This document shows, piece after piece, positions 1-8,252 of a DNA stretch of 23,056 nucleotides. This stretch comes from an uncultured bacterium (GTDB taxonomy: Bacteria; Bacteroidota; Bacteroidia; Chitinophagales; CAIOSU01): assembly GCA_903861055.1 (NCBI GenBank), contig CAIOSU010000481.1:1-23056 (forward strand). The letters run 5' to 3'. A program made the position numbers and the translations under genes. Numbering within the stretch: the first letter of the stretch is position 1; each line of letters begins with the position of its first letter. Under the pieces are notes generated by a model. It was not told the DNA's origin. It did no database searches and saw only the letters and a list, made by a program, of their open reading frames with translations.

Positions 1-243
1 CAGGTTTTGTTTTCGCGGCGAAAACCCAACTATCATAAAATTCCCCTCTCGGCCGCTTGCATATTTATAATGGTATTGGCCAAAGCCAACTATGGCCGGC
101 CCCCATATTTTTGCTTGTTCGCCAGTTGCTTCTTCCATTAAAGTGGCAACTGTAATGCAATCTTGCCTGCGTTGCTCATCTTCTATCGCATCAAAAAATG
201 AAGCTATACTGCTGTTGGTAGCTTGGGTTTTATTTTCTGCCAT
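1..243 (-). CDS. DUF1801 family protein (partial, C-terminus off the window)
   Basis: The reverse strand from the ATG at 243 stays open for 81 codons to the window edge. It begins MAENKTQATNSSIASFFDAI and continues through E-D-E-Q-R-R-Q-D, then K-I-W-G-P-A-I-V-G-F-G, Y-K-Y-A-S-G-R-E-G and F-S-P-R-K-Q-N-L. This 'WGPxIVGFGxYxYxYxSGReG...GFSPRKxxL' pattern is the hallmark of the DUF1801 (YdhG-like) domain, a small widespread fold of uncertain role. The start lies 16 bp after the phosphatase stop on the same strand, so it is probably the third gene of the gpmI operon. The domain is usually about 110-140 residues, so roughly a third or more is missing beyond position 1. The family call is firm; no biochemical function can be given. 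Confidence 0.85.
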   Translation of the reverse strand, partial: MAENKTQATNSSIASFFDAIEDEQRRQDCITVATLMEEATGEQAKIWGPAIVGFGQYHYKYASGREGNFMIVGFSPRKQNL

Positions 244-259
244 TGCGGTTGAGATGGAT

Positions 260-946
260 TTACTTGGGTAACTGCATTCCTTCTTCATTCTTCTGCACCA
301 CCAATTCAAAGGTGTCTAGGTTTAGGGCAATAAGATTGCCCATACCTTCGGCTTCATAAACGCAACCAGCATCTATGCTTATGGTGTAATTTTTAAGGCG
401 TTTCAGGGCTGCCCTAATGGTGTTAAGCTTGGTTGGTGTGTGGCCATGAATAATGCGCCTAAATTGTATTTTGGCTGGTATAATGCGGTTGTTCCGACTC
501 CAAAGCATGGCATGCCTGTCGGTAAACGGGTTTTTGTCGATGAAGTTGAGACCCGCGTGCACTAGCACAAAATCTTCTAGCTCAATATAATACTCTAGGC
601 TATGGAAGAAATTGATATACTCCGTAGGTATATCGCTTACTGCTTTTACCTTAAAGCTCTTTAAAGTTTCTTTACCTCCTTGTTGGTTGAATACAGGAAC
701 TAACAAGGGGTCTTCGAGGCATTTCAGCAATAAGTCTTCGTGGTTGCCCATAAGGCAACGCACCTTGAAGCCTTCTTCGCGCAACTTCAAAATGGTATTG
801 ATAACCTTCCTGCTTCGGGGTCCTTTATTTATATAGTCGCCTAGCAAAAACAACTGGTCATCGGGTTGCAAAGCCAATCGCTCAAGCAATAGCTTAAAAG
901 TGCGATTGCACCCATGTATATCGCTTATTACCCAGCGCCTAGGCAT
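260..946 (-). CDS. PPP-family metallophosphatase (serine/threonine phosphatase or ApaH-like)
   Basis: A 228-residue cytoplasmic calcineurin-like phosphoesterase. The dinuclear metal-site motifs appear in order: S-D-I-H-G (residues 8-12), G-D-Y-I-N-K-G-P-R-S (36-45), G-N-H-E-D (67-71), V-H-A-G-L-N near 130 and H-G-H-T near 168. These match the bacterial PPP group that includes PrpA/PrpB-type protein phosphatases and ApaH-like nucleotide hydrolases; the substrate cannot be decided from sequence. The canonical GDxVDRG is here GDYINKG, so Asp and Arg of the second half are Asn and Lys, a conservative deviation. The ATG overlaps the 3' end of gpmI by 8 bp, indicating translational coupling, and DUF1801 follows 16 bp later. 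No signal peptide or membrane segment is seen. Confidence 0.82.
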   Translation of the reverse strand: MPRRWVISDIHGCNRTFKLLLERLALQPDDQLFLLGDYINKGPRSRKVINTILKLREEGFKVRCLMGNHEDLLLKCLEDPLLVPVFNQQGGKETLKSFKVKAVSDIPTEYINFFHSLEYYIELEDFVLVHAGLNFIDKNPFTDRHAMLWSRNNRIIPAKIQFRRIIHGHTPTKLNTIRAALKRLKNYTISIDAGCVYEAEGMGNLIALNLDTFELVVQKNEEGMQLPK

Positions 947-2486
947 GTGCTGCAGGCTTAATGGGGTGCAACAACGAGGTTCCGGTCATTTCTTTGGGCT
1001 TATCTATGCCCATAAGCTCCAAAATGGTAGGTGCCAAGTCGCCCAAGCGACCACTGGCAATGGGTTGGTGATACGCATCATCAACTAAAATAAAGGGTAC
1101 CAAGTTAGTAGTATGTGCAGTATTGGGTGTGCCGTCAGGGTTAATCATGCAGTCGCTATTGCCATGGTCGGCAATAATAATGGTGGTGTAGCCGCCTTTT
1201 AGCGCCGATTCAACTACATCGTGCGCACAAGCATCAACCACTTCGCAGGCTGCTACGGCAGCTTCAAAAATACCTGTATGCCCTACCATGTCGGCATTTG
1301 CAAAGTTTAGGCATATAAAATCCGCCTTGCCTTCAAGTAACTTCGGTACTAATGCATCGCGCAAGTCGTAAGCACTCATTTCGGGTTTTAAATCGTAGGT
1401 GGCTACTTTAGGCGATGGGCGCATAATGCGTTCCTCGCCAATAAAAGGCTCTTCCCTGCCGCCATTGAAAAAGAAAGTAACGTGTGGATACTTTTCCGTT
1501 TCGGCAATGCGAATTTGTGTTTTATGATGCTGAGCCAATACCTCGCCTAGTGTATGATTTAGGTTATCGGTTTCAAACAATACCTCCACATTTTTATACG
1601 ATTCGTCGTAAGTGGTCATGGTAAGGTAGCGCAAGGGTAGGGGTGCCATGTTTTGCTCATGGAAAGCTTGCTGTGTTAAAGCCATGGTTAGCTCGCGGCC
1701 CCTATCGGTGCGGAAGTTGAAAAACAATACCACATCTCCTTCCTCAATTGTTGCCAATGGAGTGCCTTCATTATTGGTGATGCCAATTGGTTTAACAAAT
1801 TCGTCGGTAATTCCCGCTGCGTATGATTGCTCCAATGCTTTTACTGGGTCTGTGGCATGTTCGCCAATACCATGCAACAAAAGGTCGTAGGCTAGTTTCA
1901 CCCGCTCCCATCGTTTGTCGCGGTCCATGGCATAATATCGGCCGATTACGGAGGCTACTTTGGCATCGTTGGTTTCCAGAAACGATTGCAAATCATTTAG
2001 GTACTTCACTCCATTATGTGGGTCGGTATCGCGGCCATCGGTAAAGGCATGCACAAAAACATCTTTTAGGCCGTAGGCTTGTGTTACTTTCAATAAGCCT
2101 TTCAAGTGGTCAATATGCGAATGTACACCGCCATCGCTTACTAGACCCAACAGGTGTACTTTTTTATTGTTGGCTTTAGCATATTGTAGTGCATCAAGCA
2201 GCAATGGGTTTTGGTTTATCTCGCCATCCTCAATGCTCTTGTTTATGCGCACCAGCATTTGGTATACTACCCTGCCAGCGCCAATGTTCATATGGCCAAC
2301 CTCGCTATTGCCCATTTGCCCATCCGGTAGGCCAACATCCAATCCCGATGTGCTGAGGGTTGCATGAGGGTATTTTGTATACAGCGAATCGATAAATGGG
2401 GTATTGGCTTGGTCAATGGCCGATACTTTCGGGTCGGTTGCTATGCCCCAACCATCCAATATCATTAACAGCACTTTCTTTTTCAT
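939..2486 (-). CDS. gpmI: 2,3-bisphosphoglycerate-independent phosphoglycerate mutase
   Basis: Interconverts 3- and 2-phosphoglycerate in glycolysis and gluconeogenesis, using two Mn ions and a phosphoserine intermediate. From the ATG at 2486 the product is 515 residues, the normal length. The alkaline-phosphatase-type catalytic half shows L-D-G-W-G (metal Asp11), the nucleophile Ser61 in M-G-N-S-E-V-G-H, and near the C-terminus N-F-A-N-A-D-M-V-G-H-T-G, I-I-A-D-H-G-N-S-D and A-H-T-T-N-L-V-P-F. The inserted phosphotransferase domain carries G-V-H-S-H, D-G-R-D-T-D-P, I-G-R-Y-Y-A-M-D-R-D and F-N-F-R-T-D-R-G-R-E. An in-frame GTG two codons upstream (2492) is possible, but ATG followed by K-K-K-V is the usual N-terminus. 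It heads the operon with the downstream phosphatase, which it overlaps by 8 bp. Confidence 0.98.
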   Translation of the reverse strand: MKKKVLLMILDGWGIATDPKVSAIDQANTPFIDSLYTKYPHATLSTSGLDVGLPDGQMGNSEVGHMNIGAGRVVYQMLVRINKSIEDGEINQNPLLLDALQYAKANNKKVHLLGLVSDGGVHSHIDHLKGLLKVTQAYGLKDVFVHAFTDGRDTDPHNGVKYLNDLQSFLETNDAKVASVIGRYYAMDRDKRWERVKLAYDLLLHGIGEHATDPVKALEQSYAAGITDEFVKPIGITNNEGTPLATIEEGDVVLFFNFRTDRGRELTMALTQQAFHEQNMAPLPLRYLTMTTYDESYKNVEVLFETDNLNHTLGEVLAQHHKTQIRIAETEKYPHVTFFFNGGREEPFIGEERIMRPSPKVATYDLKPEMSAYDLRDALVPKLLEGKADFICLNFANADMVGHTGIFEAAVAACEVVDACAHDVVESALKGGYTTIIIADHGNSDCMINPDGTPNTAHTTNLVPFILVDDAYHQPIASGRLGDLAPTILELMGIDKPKEMTGTSLLHPIKPAAHA

Positions 2487-2740
2487 ACTCACTTAATCGA
2501 AATATAACTATCTAGGTTCAACAAAGATAAAGTTAAGTTACCTTTTTACTTTTAGAAACTCACAATGCCAATGCCATGACCTTGCCAATAAAAAAGAAGC
2601 TTTTAACATTGGGCTTGCATTGGCACTTTTCGGCACAAATTTTTTCTATATGCCATAGGGCATTGCCGGTTTTGGCGGATGGACATATAACCCTAAATGG
2701 TTAACCTTGCGTTGGAACAGTTACTAGGGGAGGAATGAGG
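2487..2740. other. Intergenic region upstream of gpmI
   Basis: The noncoding stretch between gpmI and the acyl-CoA dehydrogenase terminator. It holds the candidate gpmI -7 element and a separated 9-bp inverted repeat (TGCCAATGC at 2566-2574, GCATTGGCA at 2617-2625) of unknown meaning. I see no convincing gene or RNA fold here. Confidence 0.5.
2522..2529 (-). promoter_or_regulatory. Candidate -7 element of the gpmI operon
   Basis: Read on the minus strand this is TATCTTTG, an exact match to the Bacteroidetes -7 consensus TAnnTTTG, lying 36 bp upstream of the gpmI ATG. No clear TTG -33 element is present at the usual distance (the corresponding stretch is A/G-rich), so the call rests on the -7 match and position alone. 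Confidence 0.45.
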
Positions 2741-2782
2741 CTAATAAACAAACAGCCCCTTGGTAACTACCAAAGGGCTGTT
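2741..2782 (-). terminator. Rho-independent terminator of the acyl-CoA dehydrogenase gene
   Basis: On the minus strand, 27 bp after the dehydrogenase stop, AACAGCCCTTTGGT pairs with ACCAAGGGGCTGTT (14-bp stem with one mismatch, 4-nt loop) at 2751-2782, followed by the T-rich run TGTTTATTAG. This separates the dehydrogenase from the gpmI operon. Confidence 0.75.
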
Positions 2783-2808
2783 GTACATCTTAATATGGTA
2801 TCGTTTTA

Positions 2809-3993
2809 TTAAACCGCTTGTCCTCGGGCTTTCAAAAACTGGCGCTTGTATTGTTTATCGTCCACTATCATTTTACTGATAATTTCGTGCATCACTTCGG
2901 TGGTGCCAGCGCCAATGGTCATAAGTCGCGTATCGCGCCAGGCGCGGGCCAAGCCATAGTCTTCGTGGTAGCCCCAGCCACCGTGAATTTGAATGGCATC
3001 GTGAATTACTTTCAATGCTTCTTCGCTTACAAAAGCTTTTGACATGCTTATGGTTTGTATAGCTTCTGGGCCTACCTCAATAAACTCTGCAACAGCGCGG
3101 AACGCGAACGAACGGCAAGCCTCAACGGTAATGGCCATTTGAGCCATTTTGTGGCGCAATACTTGAAATTTGCCAATTTGGCGACCAAAAGCTTCGCGCT
3201 CTTTGCTGTATTGTATGGCTTTGCCTAATGCCCACTCGGCGGCATAGGTGCCCATTATAGATGCAATTAAGCGCTCTTCTTGAATGTTATTCATTAGGTA
3301 ATAGAAACCAAAGTCTTTCTCGCCCAATAGATTAGCTTTAGGTACTTTGCAGTTTTCGAAATATAGCTGTCCAGTATCAGAGGTATGCATGCCCAACTTA
3401 TTCTCAACCCTCACCGCCGAAAAACCAGGGGTATCGGTATCAAATATTAAAAGGCTAAGGTTGTGGCCAGGGCCTGTGCGGGTAACCAATACAATAAAAT
3501 CGGCCATGGTGCCATTGGTAATCCACATTTTGGCGCCATTTACCAAAAAGTGGTCGCCCATATCTTCGGCTTTGGTAATAATACCCCCTACGTCGCTACC
3601 AGCATTAGGCTCGGTAATGCCCAGTGCCGCTATCTTCTTACCTTCCAAGGCAGGGCGTAGGTACTTTTCTTTTTGCTCTGGCGTACCGATGGCATTTATC
3701 AATGGCAATGGTAAGTAAGTATGTGCATACAACGACATGGCCAAGCCTCCTAAGTTGGTGTAGGCTAGCTCCGATGCTATGGTAACAGCGGCCCATAGGT
3801 CCATGCCACTACCGCCAACTTCGGTTGGGAAGCTTACACCAAAAAAGCCTTGCTCGCCCATTTTCTCGAAAATGTGCCTTGGGCAAGTGTGGTTTTTTTC
3901 CCACTCGTCGGCATAGGGCAACATTTCTATTTCAACAAATTTCCTAAACGATTGGCGCAACAAGTCGTGCTCCTCTGTAAATGGATTGGCCAT
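2809..3993 (-). CDS. Acyl-CoA dehydrogenase (isovaleryl-/long-chain-type subgroup)
   Basis: A 394-residue FAD flavoenzyme introducing a trans-2 double bond into acyl-CoA for fatty-acid or branched-chain amino-acid breakdown; electrons pass to ETF. The three-part family architecture is complete: N-terminal helical domain, beta domain with signature 1 (I-T-E-P-N-A-G-S-D at 126-134 and W-I-T-N-G), and C-terminal helical domain with E-R-E-A-F-G-R-Q-I-G-K-F-Q and Q-I-H-G-G-W-G-Y. Where medium-chain enzymes carry the catalytic Glu in Y-E-G-T, this protein has G-A-G-T. As in isovaleryl- and long-chain-type enzymes, the base is then probably Glu240 in Q-E-E-R-L; this is inferred by alignment from memory. 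Substrate chain length cannot be fixed. It stands alone, with a terminator downstream and a divergent secreted hydrolase gene upstream. Confidence 0.95.
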   Translation of the reverse strand: MANPFTEEHDLLRQSFRKFVEIEMLPYADEWEKNHTCPRHIFEKMGEQGFFGVSFPTEVGGSGMDLWAAVTIASELAYTNLGGLAMSLYAHTYLPLPLINAIGTPEQKEKYLRPALEGKKIAALGITEPNAGSDVGGIITKAEDMGDHFLVNGAKMWITNGTMADFIVLVTRTGPGHNLSLLIFDTDTPGFSAVRVENKLGMHTSDTGQLYFENCKVPKANLLGEKDFGFYYLMNNIQEERLIASIMGTYAAEWALGKAIQYSKEREAFGRQIGKFQVLRHKMAQMAITVEACRSFAFRAVAEFIEVGPEAIQTISMSKAFVSEEALKVIHDAIQIHGGWGYHEDYGLARAWRDTRLMTIGAGTTEVMHEIISKMIVDDKQYKRQFLKARGQAV

Positions 3994-4137
3994 TGATGTA
4001 TATTTTACGGGTTCTTGGTAGTGTAATTAACGTACCATGAAGTTAGCGATTCATTGCCAATAATAAAATTTAGTAGTTGCCGTTTCAAAATATTCACTAT
4101 TTTTAAGGAATCTCCTCATTGTCAAATTATTACCTCC

Positions 4138-5631
4138 ATGCGTTTTGCTCTTTTTGCCCTAGTAAGTTTTTTTAGTGTTGTATCATATGCCCAGCAACGG
4201 GGCGAAATTGTGAGCTATACTTTGGTTCAGACGCTAACTGCCGATAGCTTTGGTGTTGAAGTGGAACAGTATACTGGTTTTCCGGGCTCCGTATTGGGCT
4301 TAGAGTATGACTTTAAAGTGTTCAAAGTACAATATTACACAGAGGATTATCGTCCCGACTCGTTAACTATTGCAACCGGGTTGGTTACTTTACCCACTGG
4401 TTATCCTTGTCCATCGGGTATTATGACCTTTGGGCACGGTTTCTGTTTGAAAGATGGAGAGGTGCCTTCTAATCCCGGTAGTATATATGGTATGATTACT
4501 AAAGGCATTGCCAGCAACGGCTTTGTGGGTATAGCGCCCGATTACATCCATTTGGGAGTTGATGCATCGCCGGGTTACCAAGCTTTTATGAATGCCAAAA
4601 CCGAAGCCACGGCTACAGTTGACCTTATTAGGGCTGCCAAAACCATTGCTCAGATTGAAGGTGTAGACTTAACCGATCAGTTGTTTTTGTCAGGATATTC
4701 GCAGGGCGGGCATTCATCGTTTGCCACCGCCAGAGAGATACAACTGTACCATGCGGGTGAGCTTACCGTAACCGCTGTTGCGCCAGGTGGTGGTACTTTT
4801 GATTTGGCTGGCGTAGCCGCAGATAGCCTGGCATCGAACACCCGAGTAACGCCAGAACCGCATGCCCTTTGCATGATTGTGCGCACGTACTCTGAAGTAT
4901 ACCGAGATAGCCTATTCAACCTTAACCTGCCGAACGACCCAGCTGTTGCATTTGATTCCGTTTTCAAACATCCGTATGACTCCTTATTGGCATTGATATT
5001 GGACAGAAATACCAATGAATATCCAAGCGGTAGGCTCGACTCTATACCAGTGCGTATGCTTACAGATACATTCCGCGCGCAGTTTCAAAACGACCCGAAC
5101 TTTTATTTCCGCAAACTACTGGCATACAATAGCCTTTACGATTGGACTCCACAAATGCCGGTTAATTTTTATCATAGCACTGCCGATATTGAAAATCCGG
5201 TAAGCAATGTTCAGTTTGTAATGCAAGTGTTTGAGGATAATAATGCTCCTGATGTGCAACTTACCGTTATCTCTACCGAGCTATCTCATGGTGCAGCAGG
5301 CTTACCTTATGTTATTTTGTCGTTGAACTACATGCGCAGCAAACGGGTTGATTGCTTAACTGGCACCGAGAACCTTGCCGTGGGCAAAGAAATTGAATGG
5401 AATATTTATCCGAACCCTACTCAAGATTTTATAAACGTATCTTTTGGGGCGGGTTTGAATGGTGCAACCGTGAATGTATATACACCCAAAGGCGAAGTAG
5501 TGAGCAGTATTAGCTTAAATGCAAATGCCACAGAGGCCCGATTGGATATAGCTAAACTAGCTGCTGGCACTTATGTGGTTGAGGTGGTTACTGAGAGCAG
5601 CCGACTTTATCGCAAGGTAGTTAAGATGTAA
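4138..5631 (+). CDS. Secreted alpha/beta hydrolase (lipase-like) with T9SS sorting domain
   Basis: A 497-residue secreted serine hydrolase, probably an esterase or lipase. The start at 4138 puts a clean signal peptide first (MRFALFALVSFFSVVSYA, cleavage near residue 18); the frame extends upstream to a TTG at 4054, but that would bury the signal. Catalytic features: oxyanion-type F-G-H-G-F, nucleophile Ser188 in G-Y-S-Q-G-G, candidate Asp350 in T-A-D-I-E-N-P-V and candidate His384 in L-S-H-G-A-A. From about residue 420 comes a T9SS type A sorting domain (Y-P-N-P-T-Q-D-F, ending A-A-G-T-Y-V-V-E-V and R-K-V-V-K-M), which sends the protein through the type IX system to the surface or medium. The substrate is unknown. 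The stop overlaps the convergent sulfotransferase by 11 bp, and no terminator is visible between them. Confidence 0.87.
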   Translation: MRFALFALVSFFSVVSYAQQRGEIVSYTLVQTLTADSFGVEVEQYTGFPGSVLGLEYDFKVFKVQYYTEDYRPDSLTIATGLVTLPTGYPCPSGIMTFGHGFCLKDGEVPSNPGSIYGMITKGIASNGFVGIAPDYIHLGVDASPGYQAFMNAKTEATATVDLIRAAKTIAQIEGVDLTDQLFLSGYSQGGHSSFATAREIQLYHAGELTVTAVAPGGGTFDLAGVAADSLASNTRVTPEPHALCMIVRTYSEVYRDSLFNLNLPNDPAVAFDSVFKHPYDSLLALILDRNTNEYPSGRLDSIPVRMLTDTFRAQFQNDPNFYFRKLLAYNSLYDWTPQMPVNFYHSTADIENPVSNVQFVMQVFEDNNAPDVQLTVISTELSHGAAGLPYVILSLNYMRSKRVDCLTGTENLAVGKEIEWNIYPNPTQDFINVSFGAGLNGATVNVYTPKGEVVSSISLNANATEARLDIAKLAAGTYVVEVVTESSRLYRKVVKM

Positions 5632-6769
5632 CACCCTTGGTTGCTAGTATCTCAATGTCGTCGGGAACGCTGTATTGATACTGCTCCATTGCAAATCCTA
5701 GGTGGCGATAGATTTTTTCGATTTTTTCGTCGGAAATCTGGTGTTTGTTTACCTTGAATTTGTTCTGCGAATCGATATATTTTACGAACCTGTCTTTGGT
5801 GATGTTAAAATTAGGAAGGTTAAGCTGCTGGTAAATGTGCTCTAAGTTCACTAAGGGTTCGTGCTCAAAGTCTTCATACTTCAATTCAATCAAGTTTCCA
5901 GCCGGAATCATTGCTTTATCGCTTTCGTACTTTCTCAGCATCTGCTCATATACGTACAGTATGTTATCTTCCATCTCAAGGTCGGTAATGTCTTGAAATT
6001 TAAGCGGCGGGATGGTCTTTGTAAAAAAGTTGAACGTTGATAGAAATACCGAAATAGGGTTGCGATAGATGTAGATAAACTTTGCATTCGGAAAAAGCTC
6101 TAGCAACTGAGGTACACGGCCCGTGTGCGGTGGATTTTTCGATAAAAAACGCGAAGAAGTGGCTTGGTTTACCAAGGTCTTTTTTACAAACAGTTCATAG
6201 TCGTTTTTCCAGCGCTGCTGCTCGGCTTTGCTAAATCCTTTTAGTTTAATGAATTTATCAAAGTATTCTTGGGTGTGTTTCGGGAAATACCAAAAGTTGT
6301 AAAGGCTGTAAGGGTTCATATCGCCTAAGGCAAACTCCTCTTCTTGTGGATAGTCAGCGTTAAGTTCTACGTTATCTGCTGGGCGCCTTTTGGGCATTTT
6401 GGCACTCATTAAACTACGAAAAAGCCATCTGCTACTCAATAGCTGGTTCGGGAAAACGCTCTGGTATGTGGTTACATAAGCCATTTCTAAATCTTGGCTA
6501 AGCAGGTTGTGCAAGTAGGTAGTGCCGCTGCGCCAATGACCCAATATAAACACCGGGTCTTTTGTTATTTGAGTGTTTTTTACCACCTCGCCATACTTCC
6601 AATTCTCCACCCACCTAAATGGCTCAGATACAAGCGATACCAGCATTGATTTTACGTACCTGCTGCGGTATGCAGCGTCAATTTTTACATCTCTGGTCAT
6701 TTCCCTGAAATTGGGGAACGAGCTACCGGAAATGGTAGAAACCGCAGTTTCAAATTTCTTTATCGCCAT
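5621..6769 (-). CDS. Sulfotransferase family protein (PAPS-dependent)
   Basis: A 382-residue protein with the signatures of the Sulfotransfer_3-type fold, which moves sulfate from PAPS to a hydroxyl or amine acceptor. The 5'-phosphosulfate loop is visible at residues 75-90 (I-L-G-H-W-R-S-G-T-T-Y-L-H), with a Lys in S-K-N-P-P-H-T-G (about 210-217). The 3'-phosphate-binding motif is Y-I-Y-R-N-P-I-S-V-F-L-S, with Arg236 and Ser240. The acceptor is unknown; sulfated lipids, polysaccharide or a small metabolite are all possible. It has no signal peptide. It is a lone minus-strand gene that shares its last 11 bp with the stop region of the convergent hydrolase, so the two messages are antisense at their 3' ends. 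Confidence 0.88.
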   Translation of the reverse strand: MAIKKFETAVSTISGSSFPNFREMTRDVKIDAAYRSRYVKSMLVSLVSEPFRWVENWKYGEVVKNTQITKDPVFILGHWRSGTTYLHNLLSQDLEMAYVTTYQSVFPNQLLSSRWLFRSLMSAKMPKRRPADNVELNADYPQEEEFALGDMNPYSLYNFWYFPKHTQEYFDKFIKLKGFSKAEQQRWKNDYELFVKKTLVNQATSSRFLSKNPPHTGRVPQLLELFPNAKFIYIYRNPISVFLSTFNFFTKTIPPLKFQDITDLEMEDNILYVYEQMLRKYESDKAMIPAGNLIELKYEDFEHEPLVNLEHIYQQLNLPNFNITKDRFVKYIDSQNKFKVNKHQISDEKIEKIYRHLGFAMEQYQYSVPDDIEILATKGVTS

Positions 6770-7080
6770 GCAAACTCCATTCTTTCGGGCACGAAATTAC
6801 ATATTCGGTATGAATAAGAAAGAGGGCTTCGGAAGTTATTCGCTGGGTTTCCTAAAAGTGCAGTCGTGTCATTAATTTGTCTTAAAAAATAGTCGGGCAG
6901 TTTCCGTAGGTGGTGCTTGCTGCATTTACAGCACTGCAAACTATTACCCATGCTGCAAGCTACCTATTACATACCTTTTAAGCCTACCGTGTTTCCATAT
7001 GTATTTACCTGCATAGTGTTTCAACATCGGCTCAAAAAAATAGCCTTTGTTTGTTTTGGTAGATGCTTGGGAGTGCTGGT
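6770..7080. other. Intergenic region between WbqC-family and sulfotransferase genes
   Basis: A 311-bp noncoding stretch. Short frames cross it but show no recognisable protein features. A weak minus-strand TAATTTCG, one mismatch from TAnnTTTG, sits about 30 bp upstream of the sulfotransferase ATG. No strong terminator was found after the WbqC-family gene. Confidence 0.4.
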
Positions 7081-7752
7081 TTATGGGTTGGGTACCTTAG
7101 CCATTTGCTTTAGTATGTTGTTTGCATTGGGGCCTTCGTTAAACAGTAAATCCCAGGCACACATATTGGCCAAAAAGCCATGCCTATCTTGAAACACTTG
7201 ATAGTATTCCGCAATTTTCACAAGCGCATTGCTATGGTCTTTTTCAGGGTTGGGGTGTATGGCATTTCTTGCATCGAGCCATGTTTCGGGGGCTGGATTG
7301 TAATAGTCGGTTGTAAATTCAACAGTCGGTTTTATACCTAGCAAACGCCAAGTGGTTTGCATTACCTTCCAATTATAATCAAACAATAATTTGCCTGGTT
7401 CATCAAACAGCGACTTTAAATCGTGCTCGTAATATTCAAAGTATGGCGAACGACCATACGCAGCCACTAAAGCACCCCAATGCAACTTGGGCCAACGGTG
7501 CGCGTAGGAAATCTCCACTTTGTTTATTTGCCTTCTTAAACCTCTACCTTCTTCTATAGGTATGCTCAAGCGCTCTATACCGTTGGGGCCAACTATATGG
7601 GCGCGGTTCCGGAAAGTAGCTTTCTGGAAATTTTCGCACACCTCTATATATATAGGTGTACGTGCCAATACCATTGCATGAAAAGCCAAGCTACCAACGT
7701 ATGGCAAATCAATAAGCAACGGTTGTGTAAGAGTAGGGTCGGGCTCAGTCAT
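7081..7752 (-). CDS. WbqC-like family protein
   Basis: A 223-residue cytoplasmic protein. The start L-L-I-D-L-P-Y-V-G-S-L-A-F, then Y-I-E-V-C-E-N-F-Q-K-A-T-F-R-N-R, L-S-I-P-I-E-E-G, W-P-K-L-H-W-G-A-L-V-A-A-Y-G-R-S-P-Y-F-E-Y-Y and L-F-D-Y-N follow the WbqC-like family pattern. That family was named from an O-antigen cluster gene, is common in Bacteroidetes and has no settled reaction; a role in surface sugar metabolism is only suggested by the name. In Bacteroidetes these genes often sit near lepB, which is not the case here. The ATG overlaps the stop of the upstream Lrp-family gene by 8 bp, so it is very probably co-transcribed and translationally coupled with that regulator. Confidence 0.87.
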   Translation of the reverse strand: MTEPDPTLTQPLLIDLPYVGSLAFHAMVLARTPIYIEVCENFQKATFRNRAHIVGPNGIERLSIPIEEGRGLRRQINKVEISYAHRWPKLHWGALVAAYGRSPYFEYYEHDLKSLFDEPGKLLFDYNWKVMQTTWRLLGIKPTVEFTTDYYNPAPETWLDARNAIHPNPEKDHSNALVKIAEYYQVFQDRHGFLANMCAWDLLFNEGPNANNILKQMAKVPNP

Positions 7753-8224
7753 TTTCTGTAAGCAGTTGCAACGGGCGATTGATACTTTCCTCCAGCGAAA
7801 TTAAGGTCTCCGTTCGGTTAATGCCCTCTATATATTGCAATTTATCGTGCAGTACTTTTTTAAGGTGGTTGGTATCGCGGCACAGTATTTTTACAAACAT
7901 ACTATAAGTGCCGGTAGTATAGTTGCAACCCACTACCTCGGGTATGGCCTTAAGTGCATCAACCACGCTGTCGTACATGGAGCTTTTGTTAAGGAAAATA
8001 CCAATAAAGGCAGTAAGTCCATAGCCCAACATTTCGGGTTCAATGTTTACTTGGCTACCTTTTATGAGACCCATATCGGTAAGTTTCTTTACCCTTACGT
8101 GCACAGTACCCCCAGAAACGAACACTTTTTTGGCTATTTCGGTAAACGGAATTTGTGCATCGCTCATCAATATGGAAAGTATTTCCATATCTAGTTTGTC
8201 AATTTCTAAATTTTGGGCGGCCAT
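7745..8224 (-). CDS. Lrp/AsnC family transcriptional regulator
   Basis: A 159-residue feast/famine regulator of normal family length. The N-terminal winged helix-turn-helix covers roughly residues 8-60 (L-D-K-L-D-M-E-I-L-S-I-L, I-P-F-T-E-I-A-K-K-V, S-G-G-T-V-H-V-R-V-K-K-L, G-L-I-K-G). The C-terminal RAM/AsnC ligand-binding domain covers about 65-145 (G-L-T-A-F-I-G-I-F-L, Y-T-T-G-T-Y-S-M-F-V-K, L-Q-Y-I-E-G-I-N-R-T-E-T). Such proteins form octamers that wrap DNA and usually sense an amino acid; the effector here is unknown. The stop overlaps the WbqC-family start by 8 bp. Upstream lie two 14-bp palindromes (8253-8266 and 8284-8297) that could serve autoregulation. Confidence 0.95.
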   Translation of the reverse strand: MAAQNLEIDKLDMEILSILMSDAQIPFTEIAKKVFVSGGTVHVRVKKLTDMGLIKGSQVNIEPEMLGYGLTAFIGIFLNKSSMYDSVVDALKAIPEVVGCNYTTGTYSMFVKILCRDTNHLKKVLHDKLQYIEGINRTETLISLEESINRPLQLLTEND

Positions 8225-8252
8225 AACTATTCAGATTTAGCTTATTTTCTTT

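Noticed and set aside
2566..2625. A 9-bp inverted repeat upstream of gpmI as an operator or hairpin.
   Set aside because: The arms are 42 bp apart, short and unsupported by position relative to the candidate -7 element, so chance cannot be excluded.
4054..4137. A TTG start for the secreted hydrolase.
   Set aside because: It would place 28 residues before a clean signal peptide beginning at the ATG at 4138.
6760..7192. Small open frames on both strands in the gap between the WbqC-family and sulfotransferase genes.
   Set aside because: They overlap the flanking genes, have no recognisable domain or signal peptide and no supporting promoter.
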